From assembly GCA_027077795.1 (NCBI GenBank), contig JALWTT010000006.1, forward strand, positions 124,001-188,000: a stretch of 64,000 nt of DNA, read 5' to 3'. This document shows, in pieces, positions 33,596 through 44,225 of the stretch (positions are counted from its first letter, which is position 1; every line of letters begins with the position of its first letter). The DNA is from Thermotogaceae bacterium. Lineage in GTDB: Bacteria > Thermotogota > Thermotogae > Thermotogales > Thermotogaceae. The notes under the pieces were generated by a model. It did no database searches. It was not told the DNA's origin and saw only the letters and a program-made list of their open reading frames with translations. A program made the translations under genes and the position numbers.

Positions 33596-36354
33596 GGTTG
33601 AAGGTGGAGAAAAGGCTCGATATACCCAAATGGGCGGGTGCGGTGGTTCCCATAATATCAGTTGTCATAGCGCTCTTGATAATGGGAATAGTTATATACT
33701 TTTACATGTACAGCAAGCCTTCTTATCTGAAAAGAGCCGTATTTGGAGCCTTCAACGAGTACAGGTCGATCATCTACAGGATACCGGAGAAATCATGGGA
33801 TAGATTCGAGAAGATGCTCAAAGCTGGAAGATTGAAATCAGCTATCGCAATTCCAAAAGGGAAACTTTCCTCAAATGTATCCAGTTTTGCCATTTCAAGG
33901 TTGGAGGAAGTGTTCAGATCCACCGAGGAATCCTACAAGTTCGTCAGGGACACATCTGAAACCGTGAAGAGCTTTCCGAAGGAGTTTAAGGAGCTCCAGG
34001 AGCTCTACGAGAACATAGGTTATATAATCAAAGCATATTCCGCGCTCAACAGGACTATAAACAACGCGAAATCCATCATGAACAATGAGTGCAACGACTG
34101 TGATTTGAAGGAAGGGATGGATTCATTTGTTGAGAATCTCTCGAAAGTGGGAGCGCTGGGTGATCTGATTTCCGATGCTAAAAGTATAGATTTATCTGAT
34201 GTCGAGGGAACTCTTAAAGGGCTTGAAAAGATCAAGTTGGAATTTCCGAAAGAAGTCAAAAAGATCTTCTTGGAAAAAATGGCCAAATCTGTAAAGACCA
34301 TATCGCACAGATGCCCAATTTCCAGATCTTCGTGGGAAGATCTTCTCACAGATTACAAAAAAAATGTAGATGATGCAATCTCCTCCGGTTTCAACCCATT
34401 CCTTTTCGAAAAAGCTTCTGTGATACTCGATAACATATCGGTGTATTATTGTTTTGCACCTGTTGTGAGAATCTGGAATAATTCACTGGAGCCACTTTAT
34501 GACCTCCACAAGAAGGTTTCAACCGTCGAGCAAGTGTATTCTCAGCTTTCTAGCGCTTCAAGAAGCTTGCAAGGGGTTTTGAAATCTCTCGAAAAGGGCC
34601 GAACTTTCTTCGTAAAAGACACGGTTTACTCAACAGCCAGATATGTGAAGAATTCCTATAAGAGGCTTGAGTTGGACGCTTTCACGGCGTCTGTGTTCAG
34701 TAAAAGGATCAAAAGCCTAAAGTCTTTGTACCAGGAATTGGAGGATCTTTACAAGGGTTTGGGAACCCCGTCCGAAATGAAGAAAAACGTAGAACGGATT
34801 TCAAGTGAGGTAAAGCAGCTCTCTGGAAAAATAGAGAAGGAGAAAAACGCTTTGAGTGAAGATTTTCTTAAGACTGCTGAGGGTTATTCCAAGGATGCCA
34901 TCGATTCCTTCGCAAAAGTTCAGAACGAACTGTTTCAAAGAGGTAGCATAGAGGCAGATCTTTCAAAATATTTAGGACTTCTCATGGACACGTACACATA
35001 CAAGTTAGAAGAGGCTTTGAGGTCTGGGATAGGTAGGCTGAAACTGAGCATGGCTTATTCCCAACTTAAAGATGTATCTAAAGATCTGACGATGTTCTTG
35101 AGAAACATCGCGGATTACTGTCCCTCACTCAGCGATAAAATGAAGTTGAGCTTGGATTATGAGACATATGTCTTTGATATGGAAGCACTCAGGATACACA
35201 CATCTCAGCAAATCGTTTTTGACAGTGATAAGACCAAAATGGAAATGGAAGAAGCGTTCCTTAAGGAGAAGAAGATCACCAAAGAAAAATACATGGAGGT
35301 TCTTGGCAAGACACTCGATGGTCATCTTCAAAGAGTTGGAGCAATACTGAACGATCTTGAAAGTGAACTCAGAGACCTCACCAAAAAATTTGGACAAGTT
35401 TCGAAGGTTTCCTGGATAGCTGTGGGGAAAGCCTTCAAGCAACTTTCAACTTGGCCATTCATACCAAGTCAAGGTTTGCCGGACACTATAAATTACATGA
35501 CACCTCTTTTGTTCACAGGGCTAGGGCTCATTCTGGTTTTCCAGATGAAACTGTGGAACATAGGTGCAGAGGGTCAATTCTACTTGGGGGTTATGACGGC
35601 TCTCTGGCTATCACTTTTTGTCTTCGACAAGCACCCATCAGTTGCGGAAGTTCCGGTGATATTATTCGTTGGGGGACTCGCCGGAGCCGCATGGGCAGCT
35701 ATAGCAGGAGCTTTAAAAGCGTTCTTGAATATAGACGAAATAGTTTCAACACTTATGCTCAACTACATAGCTTTCCATTGGATGGAATATCTGGTTTACG
35801 GCCCTTGGAAAGCACCTACGAATTTTCCGGAAACAAATGAGATTCCAAGGCAGTTTTTCCTTCCAACATTTGGAACGAGTAGGGTACACATAGGTGTGAT
35901 CATAGCCATGTCTCTCACGATAATCGTGTATCTCTTGATGAGGAAAACTTGGTGGGGATTTGATCTAAGGGCTATAGGAGATAACCCAAATGCGGCGAGG
36001 TACTCCGGGATCGACATAGCCAAAAATGTGGTCTTGGCCATGGCTGTTTCAGGGTTCTTTGCGGGACTCGGGGGAGCCACTCAGATACTCGGGTTCGAAC
36101 ATAAGCTGTATCATGGATACGCTCCTGGATATGGATACACTGGGATAATAATAGCATGGCTTGCCAGATTGGATCCTTGGGCAACGATTCTCGTCTCGTT
36201 CCTCTTTGGTGGTTTCTTGGTTGGAGGGGATCAGATACAGCTGGTTTTGAAGCTTCCAAAAGCCGTGGTTGTCGCGATAGAGGGAGTCATCTTGTTCTCA
36301 TTGATAGCCTCTGAGGTTTTGTTCAAGTACAGAATAAGGGTGGTGAGGAAATGA
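33592..36354 (+). CDS. Nucleoside-type ABC permease with a giant extracytoplasmic insert (YufP-like)
   Basis: 920 residues, whereas YufP-type permeases have about 350. Residues 15-40 are the normal first transmembrane helix and residues about 635-915 the normal rest, with TPLLFTGLGLILVFQMKLWNIGAEGQ (the NIGAEGQ signature at 656-662), ALKAFLNIDEIVSTLMLNYIA and RAIGDNPNAARYSGID. In between, about residues 42-610 form a charged, mostly helical, coiled-coil-rich domain that falls in the first loop and should lie outside the membrane. It has five cysteines (167, 170, 241, 287, 510). No stop, shift or change of codon style marks the joins. The gene overlaps the ATPase by ATGA and the second permease by 4 bases. 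The insert's role is unknown. Confidence 0.88.
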   Translation: MRLKVEKRLDIPKWAGAVVPIISVVIALLIMGIVIYFYMYSKPSYLKRAVFGAFNEYRSIIYRIPEKSWDRFEKMLKAGRLKSAIAIPKGKLSSNVSSFAISRLEEVFRSTEESYKFVRDTSETVKSFPKEFKELQELYENIGYIIKAYSALNRTINNAKSIMNNECNDCDLKEGMDSFVENLSKVGALGDLISDAKSIDLSDVEGTLKGLEKIKLEFPKEVKKIFLEKMAKSVKTISHRCPISRSSWEDLLTDYKKNVDDAISSGFNPFLFEKASVILDNISVYYCFAPVVRIWNNSLEPLYDLHKKVSTVEQVYSQLSSASRSLQGVLKSLEKGRTFFVKDTVYSTARYVKNSYKRLELDAFTASVFSKRIKSLKSLYQELEDLYKGLGTPSEMKKNVERISSEVKQLSGKIEKEKNALSEDFLKTAEGYSKDAIDSFAKVQNELFQRGSIEADLSKYLGLLMDTYTYKLEEALRSGIGRLKLSMAYSQLKDVSKDLTMFLRNIADYCPSLSDKMKLSLDYETYVFDMEALRIHTSQQIVFDSDKTKMEMEEAFLKEKKITKEKYMEVLGKTLDGHLQRVGAILNDLESELRDLTKKFGQVSKVSWIAVGKAFKQLSTWPFIPSQGLPDTINYMTPLLFTGLGLILVFQMKLWNIGAEGQFYLGVMTALWLSLFVFDKHPSVAEVPVILFVGGLAGAAWAAIAGALKAFLNIDEIVSTLMLNYIAFHWMEYLVYGPWKAPTNFPETNEIPRQFFLPTFGTSRVHIGVIIAMSLTIIVYLLMRKTWWGFDLRAIGDNPNAARYSGIDIAKNVVLAMAVSGFFAGLGGATQILGFEHKLYHGYAPGYGYTGIIIAWLARLDPWATILVSFLFGGFLVGGDQIQLVLKLPKAVVVAIEGVILFSLIASEVLFKYRIRVVRK

Positions 36355-37280
36355 ATGTGGAAGGGCTTCTGAGCGCGTCGATAAGATATGGTACACCTCT
36401 TCTTTTTGCCACTGTTGGGGAAATAATCACCGAGAGGTCTGGCGTTCTCAACCTGGGGCTTGAAGGCTTGATGCTCATGGGAGCTTTCACGGGATTCGTG
36501 ACGGCTTACTCCACTGGAAATCTCTGGTTGGCCTTCACACTTTCACTGGTTGTTGGAGCACTTTTCGCCCTGATCCATGCTTTCATGAGCATAACCTTGA
36601 GAGTTAATCAGGTCGTTTCGGGCCTTGCACTAACAATGCTTGGAAGCGGGCTTTCCGGGATACTCGGAAGGGCATATGTCGGTAGGCCAGCTGTCATGTT
36701 TCAACCAGTTGCGATACCAGGGCTCGAGAAGATTCCGGTTATTGGTCCAGCGTTTTTCAAACAAGATCCCCTGGTTTATGTAGGATATGTTCTGACGTTC
36801 TTCTTGGCGTGGTTCATATTCAAAACGAAAGCTGGCTTGACACTGAGAGCAGTCGGAGAGGAGCCCGCAGCTGCCGATGCGAGGGGTGTGAATGTCTTTT
36901 GGGTCAGATACCTTGCAACACTCGTCGGAGGGGCTTTGACAGCAGCCGGAGGGGCTTACCTATCTCTCGCCGCCACCAGCATGTGGATGGAAAACATGTC
37001 AGCTGGTAGAGGGTGGATAGCCATTGCTCTGGTTATATTCGCGGCATGGGATCCATTGAAAGCCATGCTCGGGTCTTACCTTTTTGGGTTTATCATGTCT
37101 CTACAGTTCAGGTTGCAGGCCACTGGCGAAGTCCACGTATCCGCAAATCTTCTGCTAATGCTACCTTACCTAGTTACTCTTGTATCCATGGTGCTATTTT
37201 CGATAAACGAAAGTTTCAGAAAGAGGATAGGTGCTCCAAGTGCTTTGGGGGTGCCCTACTCGCGAGAGGAAAAAACGTGA
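36351..37280 (+). CDS. Nucleoside-type ABC permease, second subunit (YufQ-like)
   Basis: 309 residues, about nine helices, normal length. Family signatures are RYGTPLLFATVGEIITERSGVLNLGLEGLML at the start, VNQVVSGLALTMLGSGLSG near 85, and the coupling loop LTLRAVGEEPAAADARGVNV near 165. The glycine-rich LVGGALTAAGGAYLSLA and GWIAIALVIFAAWDP segments complete the pattern. ATGA overlap with the larger permease. This partner has no insert, so the transporter would be strongly asymmetric outside the membrane. A hairpin terminator follows seven bases after the stop. Confidence 0.92.
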   Translation: MNVEGLLSASIRYGTPLLFATVGEIITERSGVLNLGLEGLMLMGAFTGFVTAYSTGNLWLAFTLSLVVGALFALIHAFMSITLRVNQVVSGLALTMLGSGLSGILGRAYVGRPAVMFQPVAIPGLEKIPVIGPAFFKQDPLVYVGYVLTFFLAWFIFKTKAGLTLRAVGEEPAAADARGVNVFWVRYLATLVGGALTAAGGAYLSLAATSMWMENMSAGRGWIAIALVIFAAWDPLKAMLGSYLFGFIMSLQFRLQATGEVHVSANLLLMLPYLVTLVSMVLFSINESFRKRIGAPSALGVPYSREEKT

Positions 37281-37286
37281 ATAAAG

Positions 37287-37308
37287 GCCCCCGTGAGGGG
37301 GCTTTTCT
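37287..37308 (+). terminator. Rho-independent terminator of the nucleoside ABC operon
   Basis: GCCCCC (37287-37292), loop GTGA, GGGGGC (37297-37302), then TTTTCTT. Confidence 0.88.
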
Positions 37309-37310
37309 TG

Positions 37311-37316
37311 TAAAAT
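37311..37316 (+). promoter_or_regulatory. Candidate -10 box for tdk
   Basis: TAAAAT directly after the terminator tail, 34 bases before the GTG start of tdk. I find no convincing -35, so the call is weak; readthrough from the ABC operon is the alternative. Confidence 0.3.
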
Positions 37317-37338
37317 AGGACTTGTGAAAAATCACTGA

Positions 37339-39439
<2,101 letters not shown>

Positions 39440-39455
39440 CTTCTCACCAGTTTTC

Positions 39456-39464
39456 TGTTAAAAT
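39456..39464 (+). promoter_or_regulatory. Extended -10 promoter element of lysS
   Basis: TGTTAAAAT: an extended -10 (TG, one base, TAAAAT at 39459-39464). There is no clear -35. The predicted start near 39471 gives a leader of about 19 bases before TTG 39490. Confidence 0.5.
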
Positions 39465-39489
39465 AGCCATCGAAGTGGAGGTGATTTGT

Positions 39490-40995
39490 TTGCTCGAAGA
39501 GATGAGAAAGCAGCGCCTGAAGGAGATAGAAGAACTGAGGAACATGGGGATAGAGCCTTACCCTTACGGCTATGACAAAGAAGAATCAAGTCTTCGGATA
39601 AAGGAGAAATATGATAGGGAGCTACAAGCAGGTCAGGTTAAGGATGATGTGAGGGTCTCCACAGCTGGGAGAGTTATGTCGATAAGAGATCATGGAAAGA
39701 GCGCTTTTTTTCATATAAAAGATCAAGATGGCAGGATACAAGCGTACATAAGGAAGAATTCCATAGGACCTGAGAAGTACGACATCTTTAAGAAGCTTGT
39801 AAATGTTGGGGATATATTGGGAATAAAGGGTTTTCCTTTCAAGAGCAGAACGGGAGAACTCACAATTTTTGTTGAAGATTTTCAGATCCTTTCGAAAGCG
39901 ATAAGACCCCTTCCCGAGAAATGGCATGGTTTGAAGGACAAAGAGATAATCTACAGGCAAAGGTATGTGGACATGATAGCGAGCGATGATTCCCTCAACC
40001 GGTTCAAGACTCGCTACAAGATAATAAGGATGATAAAAGAGTTTTTAGACGGCAGAGGATTCATAGAGGTTGAGACTCCCACGCTTGTTTATGTTACAGG
40101 TGGTGCCGAGGCTAGGCCATTTGTGACCCATTTGAACGTGTTTGACATGGATATGTACCTGAGAATAGCGACTGAGCTTTATCTAAAGAGGTACATAATA
40201 GGAGGGTTTGAGAGGGTTTACGAGATAGGGAAGGTTTTCAGGAACGAGGGTATATCTTATAAACACAGCCCAGAGTTCACCTCTCTTGAACTCTACTGGG
40301 CTTATGCGGATTATGAGGATATAATGAATCTGACGGAAGAGTTGATAGAGTATGTGGTTAAGAGGACGTTTGGAACAACGAAGATCATGTACCAGGGTAT
40401 AGAGATAGATTTCTCCAGGCCTTTTAAAAGATTGAAGATGAGGGATTTCATAAGGGAAAAGCTGGGAGTTGACATACTTGAGGATTCTGATGAGGATATG
40501 ATGAGAGTGCTAAAAGAGCGAGATGTGAATGTTCCTATAAAGAGCAGAGGACATCTCATAAACAAGCTTTGGGATCTCGTTGAGGAAGATGTGGTGCAAC
40601 CGACGTTTCTCTTGGAGCATCCGGTTGAGATATCCCCGCTGGCAAAGCGCCATAGAAAAGACCCCAGGGTAACCGAGAGGTTCGAATTGATAATCTACGG
40701 AAGAGAGATAGCCAACGCCTTCTCTGAGCTCAACGATCCTGTTGATCAATATCAGAGATTTTTGGAGCAGTCTAAACTCAGGGAAGCTGGTGATGAGGAA
40801 GCACACATGATGGACAAGGACTTCGTGAGAGCTCTTGAGTACGGTATGCCACCCACTGGTGGATTGGGAATAGGAATAGATAGGCTTATAATGTTCTTAA
40901 CCGATAGTCCTACTATAAGGGATGTCATAGCTTTCCCATTGGTGAATCCAAAATCTCTCGATGAGGAGATAGAGTATGGAGGTGAGGAGAAGTGA
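39490..40995 (+). CDS. lysS: Lysyl-tRNA synthetase, class II
   Basis: Charges tRNA-Lys. From TTG 39490 it has 501 residues, the standard size. The N-terminal OB-fold anticodon-binding domain (about 50-150) has [17 protein letters not shown]. Class II motif 2 is [21 protein letters not shown] near residues 250-270, and motif 3 is [12 protein letters not shown] near 465. Starting at GTG 39475, as the open frame allows, would place the SD inside the gene: GGAGGTGAT is at 39477-39485, four bases before TTG 39490. The stop overlaps the next gene by GTGA. Confidence 0.96.
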   Translation: MLEEMRKQRLKEIEELRNMGIEPYPYGYDKEESSLRIKEKYDRELQAGQVKDDVRVSTAGRVMSIRDHGKSAFFHIKDQDGRIQAYIRKNSIGPEKYDIFKKLVNVGDILGIKGFPFKSRTGELTIFVEDFQILSKAIRPLPEKWHGLKDKEIIYRQRYVDMIASDDSLNRFKTRYKIIRMIKEFLDGRGFIEVETPTLVYVTGGAEARPFVTHLNVFDMDMYLRIATELYLKRYIIGGFERVYEIGKVFRNEGISYKHSPEFTSLELYWAYADYEDIMNLTEELIEYVVKRTFGTTKIMYQGIEIDFSRPFKRLKMRDFIREKLGVDILEDSDEDMMRVLKERDVNVPIKSRGHLINKLWDLVEEDVVQPTFLLEHPVEISPLAKRHRKDPRVTERFELIIYGREIANAFSELNDPVDQYQRFLEQSKLREAGDEEAHMMDKDFVRALEYGMPPTGGLGIGIDRLIMFLTDSPTIRDVIAFPLVNPKSLDEEIEYGGEEK

Positions 40996-42752
40996 GCTAC
41001 AGAAATTGGATGAAGAAATGGCAAGCTGTGATATTTTGGGCAATTGCCGCGGCTTTCGTTGTGGGAATAGGCTGGTGGTCAGCAGCGTTTTACATAAGAA
41101 ACAGAAGGTCGAGTTCCAATTCCCAAAGTACGAATTTGAATTATTTGGCGGAGTATGCCACAGCTTACTTGGTCAAGGACGCCACCGAAACTGAGATGAG
41201 CTCTTCGACGTTCTTCCCTGGAATGTCAGAGATTTTGATATTACAGGATGTGGATAAAGACATCGGAACGATCGAACCAACAAGTATGTGGATAGAACAG
41301 GATGATTTTCAGAAGGTTTACCCCAGTGTTAAGGTTTATTACGAGAGTGTCTATCTGAAGAGAACCACAGATCCGGTGTTCGAAGACTACCTTCTGAGGG
41401 CTGAAACCATAGCTTACATGGGATTTACCAGAATGCTTCAAGATTACCAGAGTGTTGAACCTATCCCATCTTCCACTCCATCGACAGATGATGTGTACGA
41501 ATACTTTGACAAGAACGCGTCGGAATTGGCACCGATGTTCTCGGAATACCATGTCAAAGCTGTCACGCTGAATTCTACCCAGTTGGTTCCGTTCCAAAGG
41601 TATCTTCTCAGTGAAGGGTTCGACGAAGCGGCGAGTGCAGTTGGCCAGCAAGTGTTCGATTTGGGAACCATGGAGGGTGAAAGCATGCTCTCCATGGGAA
41701 TTGACAAAAGGATGATAAAAGAGATGTATGAGATTGGGAAGAGTGGCGTTGTAGGTCCACAACCCTTCGGAAACAATTGGCTGTTCTTAGAGGTTCTCGA
41801 ATCAACTCCTGTGAAAAATGCGAGCGATCTCACAGAAAGCCAAATAAACAAGATAAGAGGGGAGGTCGTCAGGGATAGAATCAACACTTATCTGAACGGG
41901 ATGAAAGATTACTACGAAAAGAGGGGAGAAGCTGTAGTGATAAATGACGATAATCTGAGGCTCTGGTACGATTACTACAGGTACATTTCCAAGGATAAAT
42001 TGCCAGAGCTCGTGAAACTAGGAGAAGAGATAAAACCTTATGTTGTTAAAAGCGATGGAGAGGTTAACGTCAATGCTTTGAGCACAACGCAGGCGTTGTA
42101 TGTCTTGATATTGGAAAGGGAAAAGGTGTTCCTCCAAGACATGAGAAACCTCTTGAGTGAAAGCTCAACCTCAACGGATCTTCAGATGTACAGGGAAGCT
42201 TTTGGAAACTTGAAGGTTTCCGATATAGAAAAGAAGATCGCGGAAATAGACAATCTCAGAAAGAAGATCATCTCTAATCTCTATTACAGCGGTTATAAGG
42301 TCTACGGGGTACTTCAGAGAATGGTGGAGATATTTGGGGACCCGAAGTACAAGCTTGAACTTGCAGAGGTTAGCTCTGAGGGAAAGAAAGAGGTCGCACA
42401 GAGGTTGAAGATGATGTATGGGATGGATGTTCAAAAGATGGCCAACAGCTTCATGCCGGAGATTCAAACGTTCTTCGGAATCATGAATTCAACTGACACC
42501 TCTATATCCACCAGCATGAAGTTGAAAGCCATGGAGGATTCATACGACCTTCTGAAATTCCTCGGCGTCTATCAAGTTGCCAGCAGCGTTTTGAGCGAGA
42601 TAAGACAGGCATCTCCTTCCTACAAGGGTTGGAATTTCAACAAGATGTTCTCAGAGCTTGACCAACTCATGAAGCCATCTACCCCTGCTACGAACGAATC
42701 TGCGACTTCGACGCCGTCCACCCTGTCTCCATCCACACCGTCCACGGAGTGA
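40992..42752 (+). CDS. SurA/PpiD-like membrane-anchored protein of uncertain function
   Basis: 586 residues with an N-terminal transmembrane helix (about 10-30) and a large extracytoplasmic part. A region near 240-310 ([20 protein letters not shown], then a helix ending in [23 protein letters not shown]) resembles the end of a parvulin domain and the following helix in SurA/PpiD chaperones, but the catalytic core of a peptidyl-prolyl isomerase is not obvious. The rest is helical. The C-terminal 25 residues are a Thr/Ser/Pro-rich tail ([11 protein letters not shown]). The start is GTG (GTGA overlap with lysS). It may be an envelope folding factor; the assignment is tentative. Confidence 0.6.
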   Translation: MSYRNWMKKWQAVIFWAIAAAFVVGIGWWSAAFYIRNRRSSSNSQSTNLNYLAEYATAYLVKDATETEMSSSTFFPGMSEILILQDVDKDIGTIEPTSMWIEQDDFQKVYPSVKVYYESVYLKRTTDPVFEDYLLRAETIAYMGFTRMLQDYQSVEPIPSSTPSTDDVYEYFDKNASELAPMFSEYHVKAVTLNSTQLVPFQRYLLSEGFDEAASAVGQQVFDLGTMEGESMLSMGIDKRMIKEMYEIGKSGVVGPQPFGNNWLFLEVLESTPVKNASDLTESQINKIRGEVVRDRINTYLNGMKDYYEKRGEAVVINDDNLRLWYDYYRYISKDKLPELVKLGEEIKPYVVKSDGEVNVNALSTTQALYVLILEREKVFLQDMRNLLSESSTSTDLQMYREAFGNLKVSDIEKKIAEIDNLRKKIISNLYYSGYKVYGVLQRMVEIFGDPKYKLELAEVSSEGKKEVAQRLKMMYGMDVQKMANSFMPEIQTFFGIMNSTDTSISTSMKLKAMEDSYDLLKFLGVYQVASSVLSEIRQASPSYKGWNFNKMFSELDQLMKPSTPATNESATSTPSTLSPSTPSTE

Positions 42753-42756
42753 TGAT

Positions 42757-44001
42757 ATGGGTGGATTCTTCAACGTGGTTGAAAGTGAGAAAGCTTACGA
42801 GTTCATAGATTCTCTGAGGGTGATTTCTGAAACGGAGATTGTGGATGTGAGGGGGTCTATAGGAAGGGTTCTTGTGAGGGATATAATGGCTGGGGAAGAT
42901 CTCCCCGGCTTTGATAGATCGACAGTCGACGGATACGCTATCAGATCTTCTGATACCTTTGGAGCTTCTATTTCGACTCCTGCTATGCTCAGGGTTGTAG
43001 GGGAGATAAAGATAGATGAGGAATACGAAGGGGTTTTAGAGGAAAATGAAGCTTTGAAACTCCCAACTGGTGGAAAGCTTCCTGAGGGCGCGGATGCAGT
43101 GGTCATGATCGAAGATACTAGAGAAGCAGGGGATCTTGTGGAGGTGTTCAGACCGGTTGCACCGGGACAAAATGTGATGAAGAAAGACGAGGACATTTCA
43201 AAAGGGTCTACTGTTGCGAAAAGGGGAGATATCCTTGGTATAGGTCATGTAGCGCTTCTTTTGAATTTAGGCATGACAGAAGTGGAGGTCTATAGAAGGC
43301 TAAAAGTAGGTCTCATATCCACGGGAGACGAGGTGATAGAACCTGAGAGGTTCCGAACCTTTCCGTATGTTAGGGACAGCAACACGCACTCTCTAAAGGC
43401 ATTCCTTGAGAAAATGGGATTCAGAGTGAAGAGATATGGTATATCCAAAGATGACTTCGATGAGCTCAGGTCTTTCATGTATAGAAGCTATGAGGAGAAC
43501 GATGTCACAGTTAGTGCTGGTGGAAGCTCCGTTGGAGTCAGGGATTACACAGTTGAAGCCATTAATTCCATAGGAAAGCCCGGGGTTATGATACACGGTG
43601 TTCTTGTGAGCCCTGGAAAGCCGACAATATTCGGTGTCGTAAACGATCATCCTTTTGTTGGGCTTCCCGGTCATCCTTCATCTTTTACGCTTAGCTCTTT
43701 CACATTCCTCGTTCCACTTCTCAGAAAGGTCTCAGGGGCAAGCGCTTGGAGACTCCAACCGACCGGATTTTTTAAGTTGACTGACAACGTTTTTTCAAGG
43801 CAGGGAAGGGAAACATTCATATGGTCAAAGAGGGTTTGGCGCGATGGAAGGATTTGGGTGAAACCGCTCATGTTCAAGTCTGGGATGATAAGTCCTGCAT
43901 CAGTTGCGGATGGATTCATAAGGATTCCGGCGGGAGTTGAAGGATATTACGAGGGGGATGAAGTTGAGTTTTACTCCATTGCGGAGAGTCTTTTGATATG
44001 A
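42757..44001 (+). CDS. moeA: Molybdopterin molybdenumtransferase (MoeA family)
   Basis: 414-residue MoeA-type enzyme that inserts molybdate (or tungstate) into adenylated molybdopterin. Conserved segments: DLPGFDRSTVDGYAI near 50-64, LPTGGKLPEGADAVVMIED near 108-126, GLISTGDEV near 188, VSAGGSSVGVRDYT near 251 and LPGHPSS near 310. It is full length. The start ATG at 42757 has GGAGTGAT upstream and is 4 bases past the SurA-like gene. No other molybdopterin gene is in the window, so the pathway must lie elsewhere or this MoeA serves a tungsten or other role. Confidence 0.92.
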   Translation: MGGFFNVVESEKAYEFIDSLRVISETEIVDVRGSIGRVLVRDIMAGEDLPGFDRSTVDGYAIRSSDTFGASISTPAMLRVVGEIKIDEEYEGVLEENEALKLPTGGKLPEGADAVVMIEDTREAGDLVEVFRPVAPGQNVMKKDEDISKGSTVAKRGDILGIGHVALLLNLGMTEVEVYRRLKVGLISTGDEVIEPERFRTFPYVRDSNTHSLKAFLEKMGFRVKRYGISKDDFDELRSFMYRSYEENDVTVSAGGSSVGVRDYTVEAINSIGKPGVMIHGVLVSPGKPTIFGVVNDHPFVGLPGHPSSFTLSSFTFLVPLLRKVSGASAWRLQPTGFFKLTDNVFSRQGRETFIWSKRVWRDGRIWVKPLMFKSGMISPASVADGFIRIPAGVEGYYEGDEVEFYSIAESLLI

Positions 44002-44225
44002 GACTGGATAGGTTTCTAAAGACCTTTGGAGTGATAAAAAGGCGCTCCATCGCTCAAGAAATGATAAGAGGAAAAAGGGTGAGGGTGAATGGGAGAGCCG
44101 TTAGGCCCTCTCAGGAAGTTGGTGATGGTGACGAGATCGAGATTTTCTTTGGAAACCGTTATCTCAGAATCCGAGCTGTGAAAGGTGGCTATGAGATTTT
44201 AGAGGAGGAGAGGATAAGAAACTGA
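43998..44225 (+). CDS. S4-domain RNA-binding protein (RqcP/HslR-like)
   Basis: 75-residue single S4 domain. MRLDRFLKTFGVIKRRSIAQEMIRGKRVRVNGR is the canonical S4 alpha-L motif, followed by SQEVGDGDEIEIFFG. Small S4 proteins of this kind bind the ribosome in stalled-ribosome rescue (RqcP in Firmicutes) or heat shock (HslR). The ATG overlaps the moeA stop by 4 bases. The last 62 bases overlap, on the opposite strand, the end of the metallopeptidase gene. Size and motif point to RqcP more than HslR, but I leave the symbol open. Confidence 0.88.
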   Translation: MRLDRFLKTFGVIKRRSIAQEMIRGKRVRVNGRAVRPSQEVGDGDEIEIFFGNRYLRIRAVKGGYEILEEERIRN

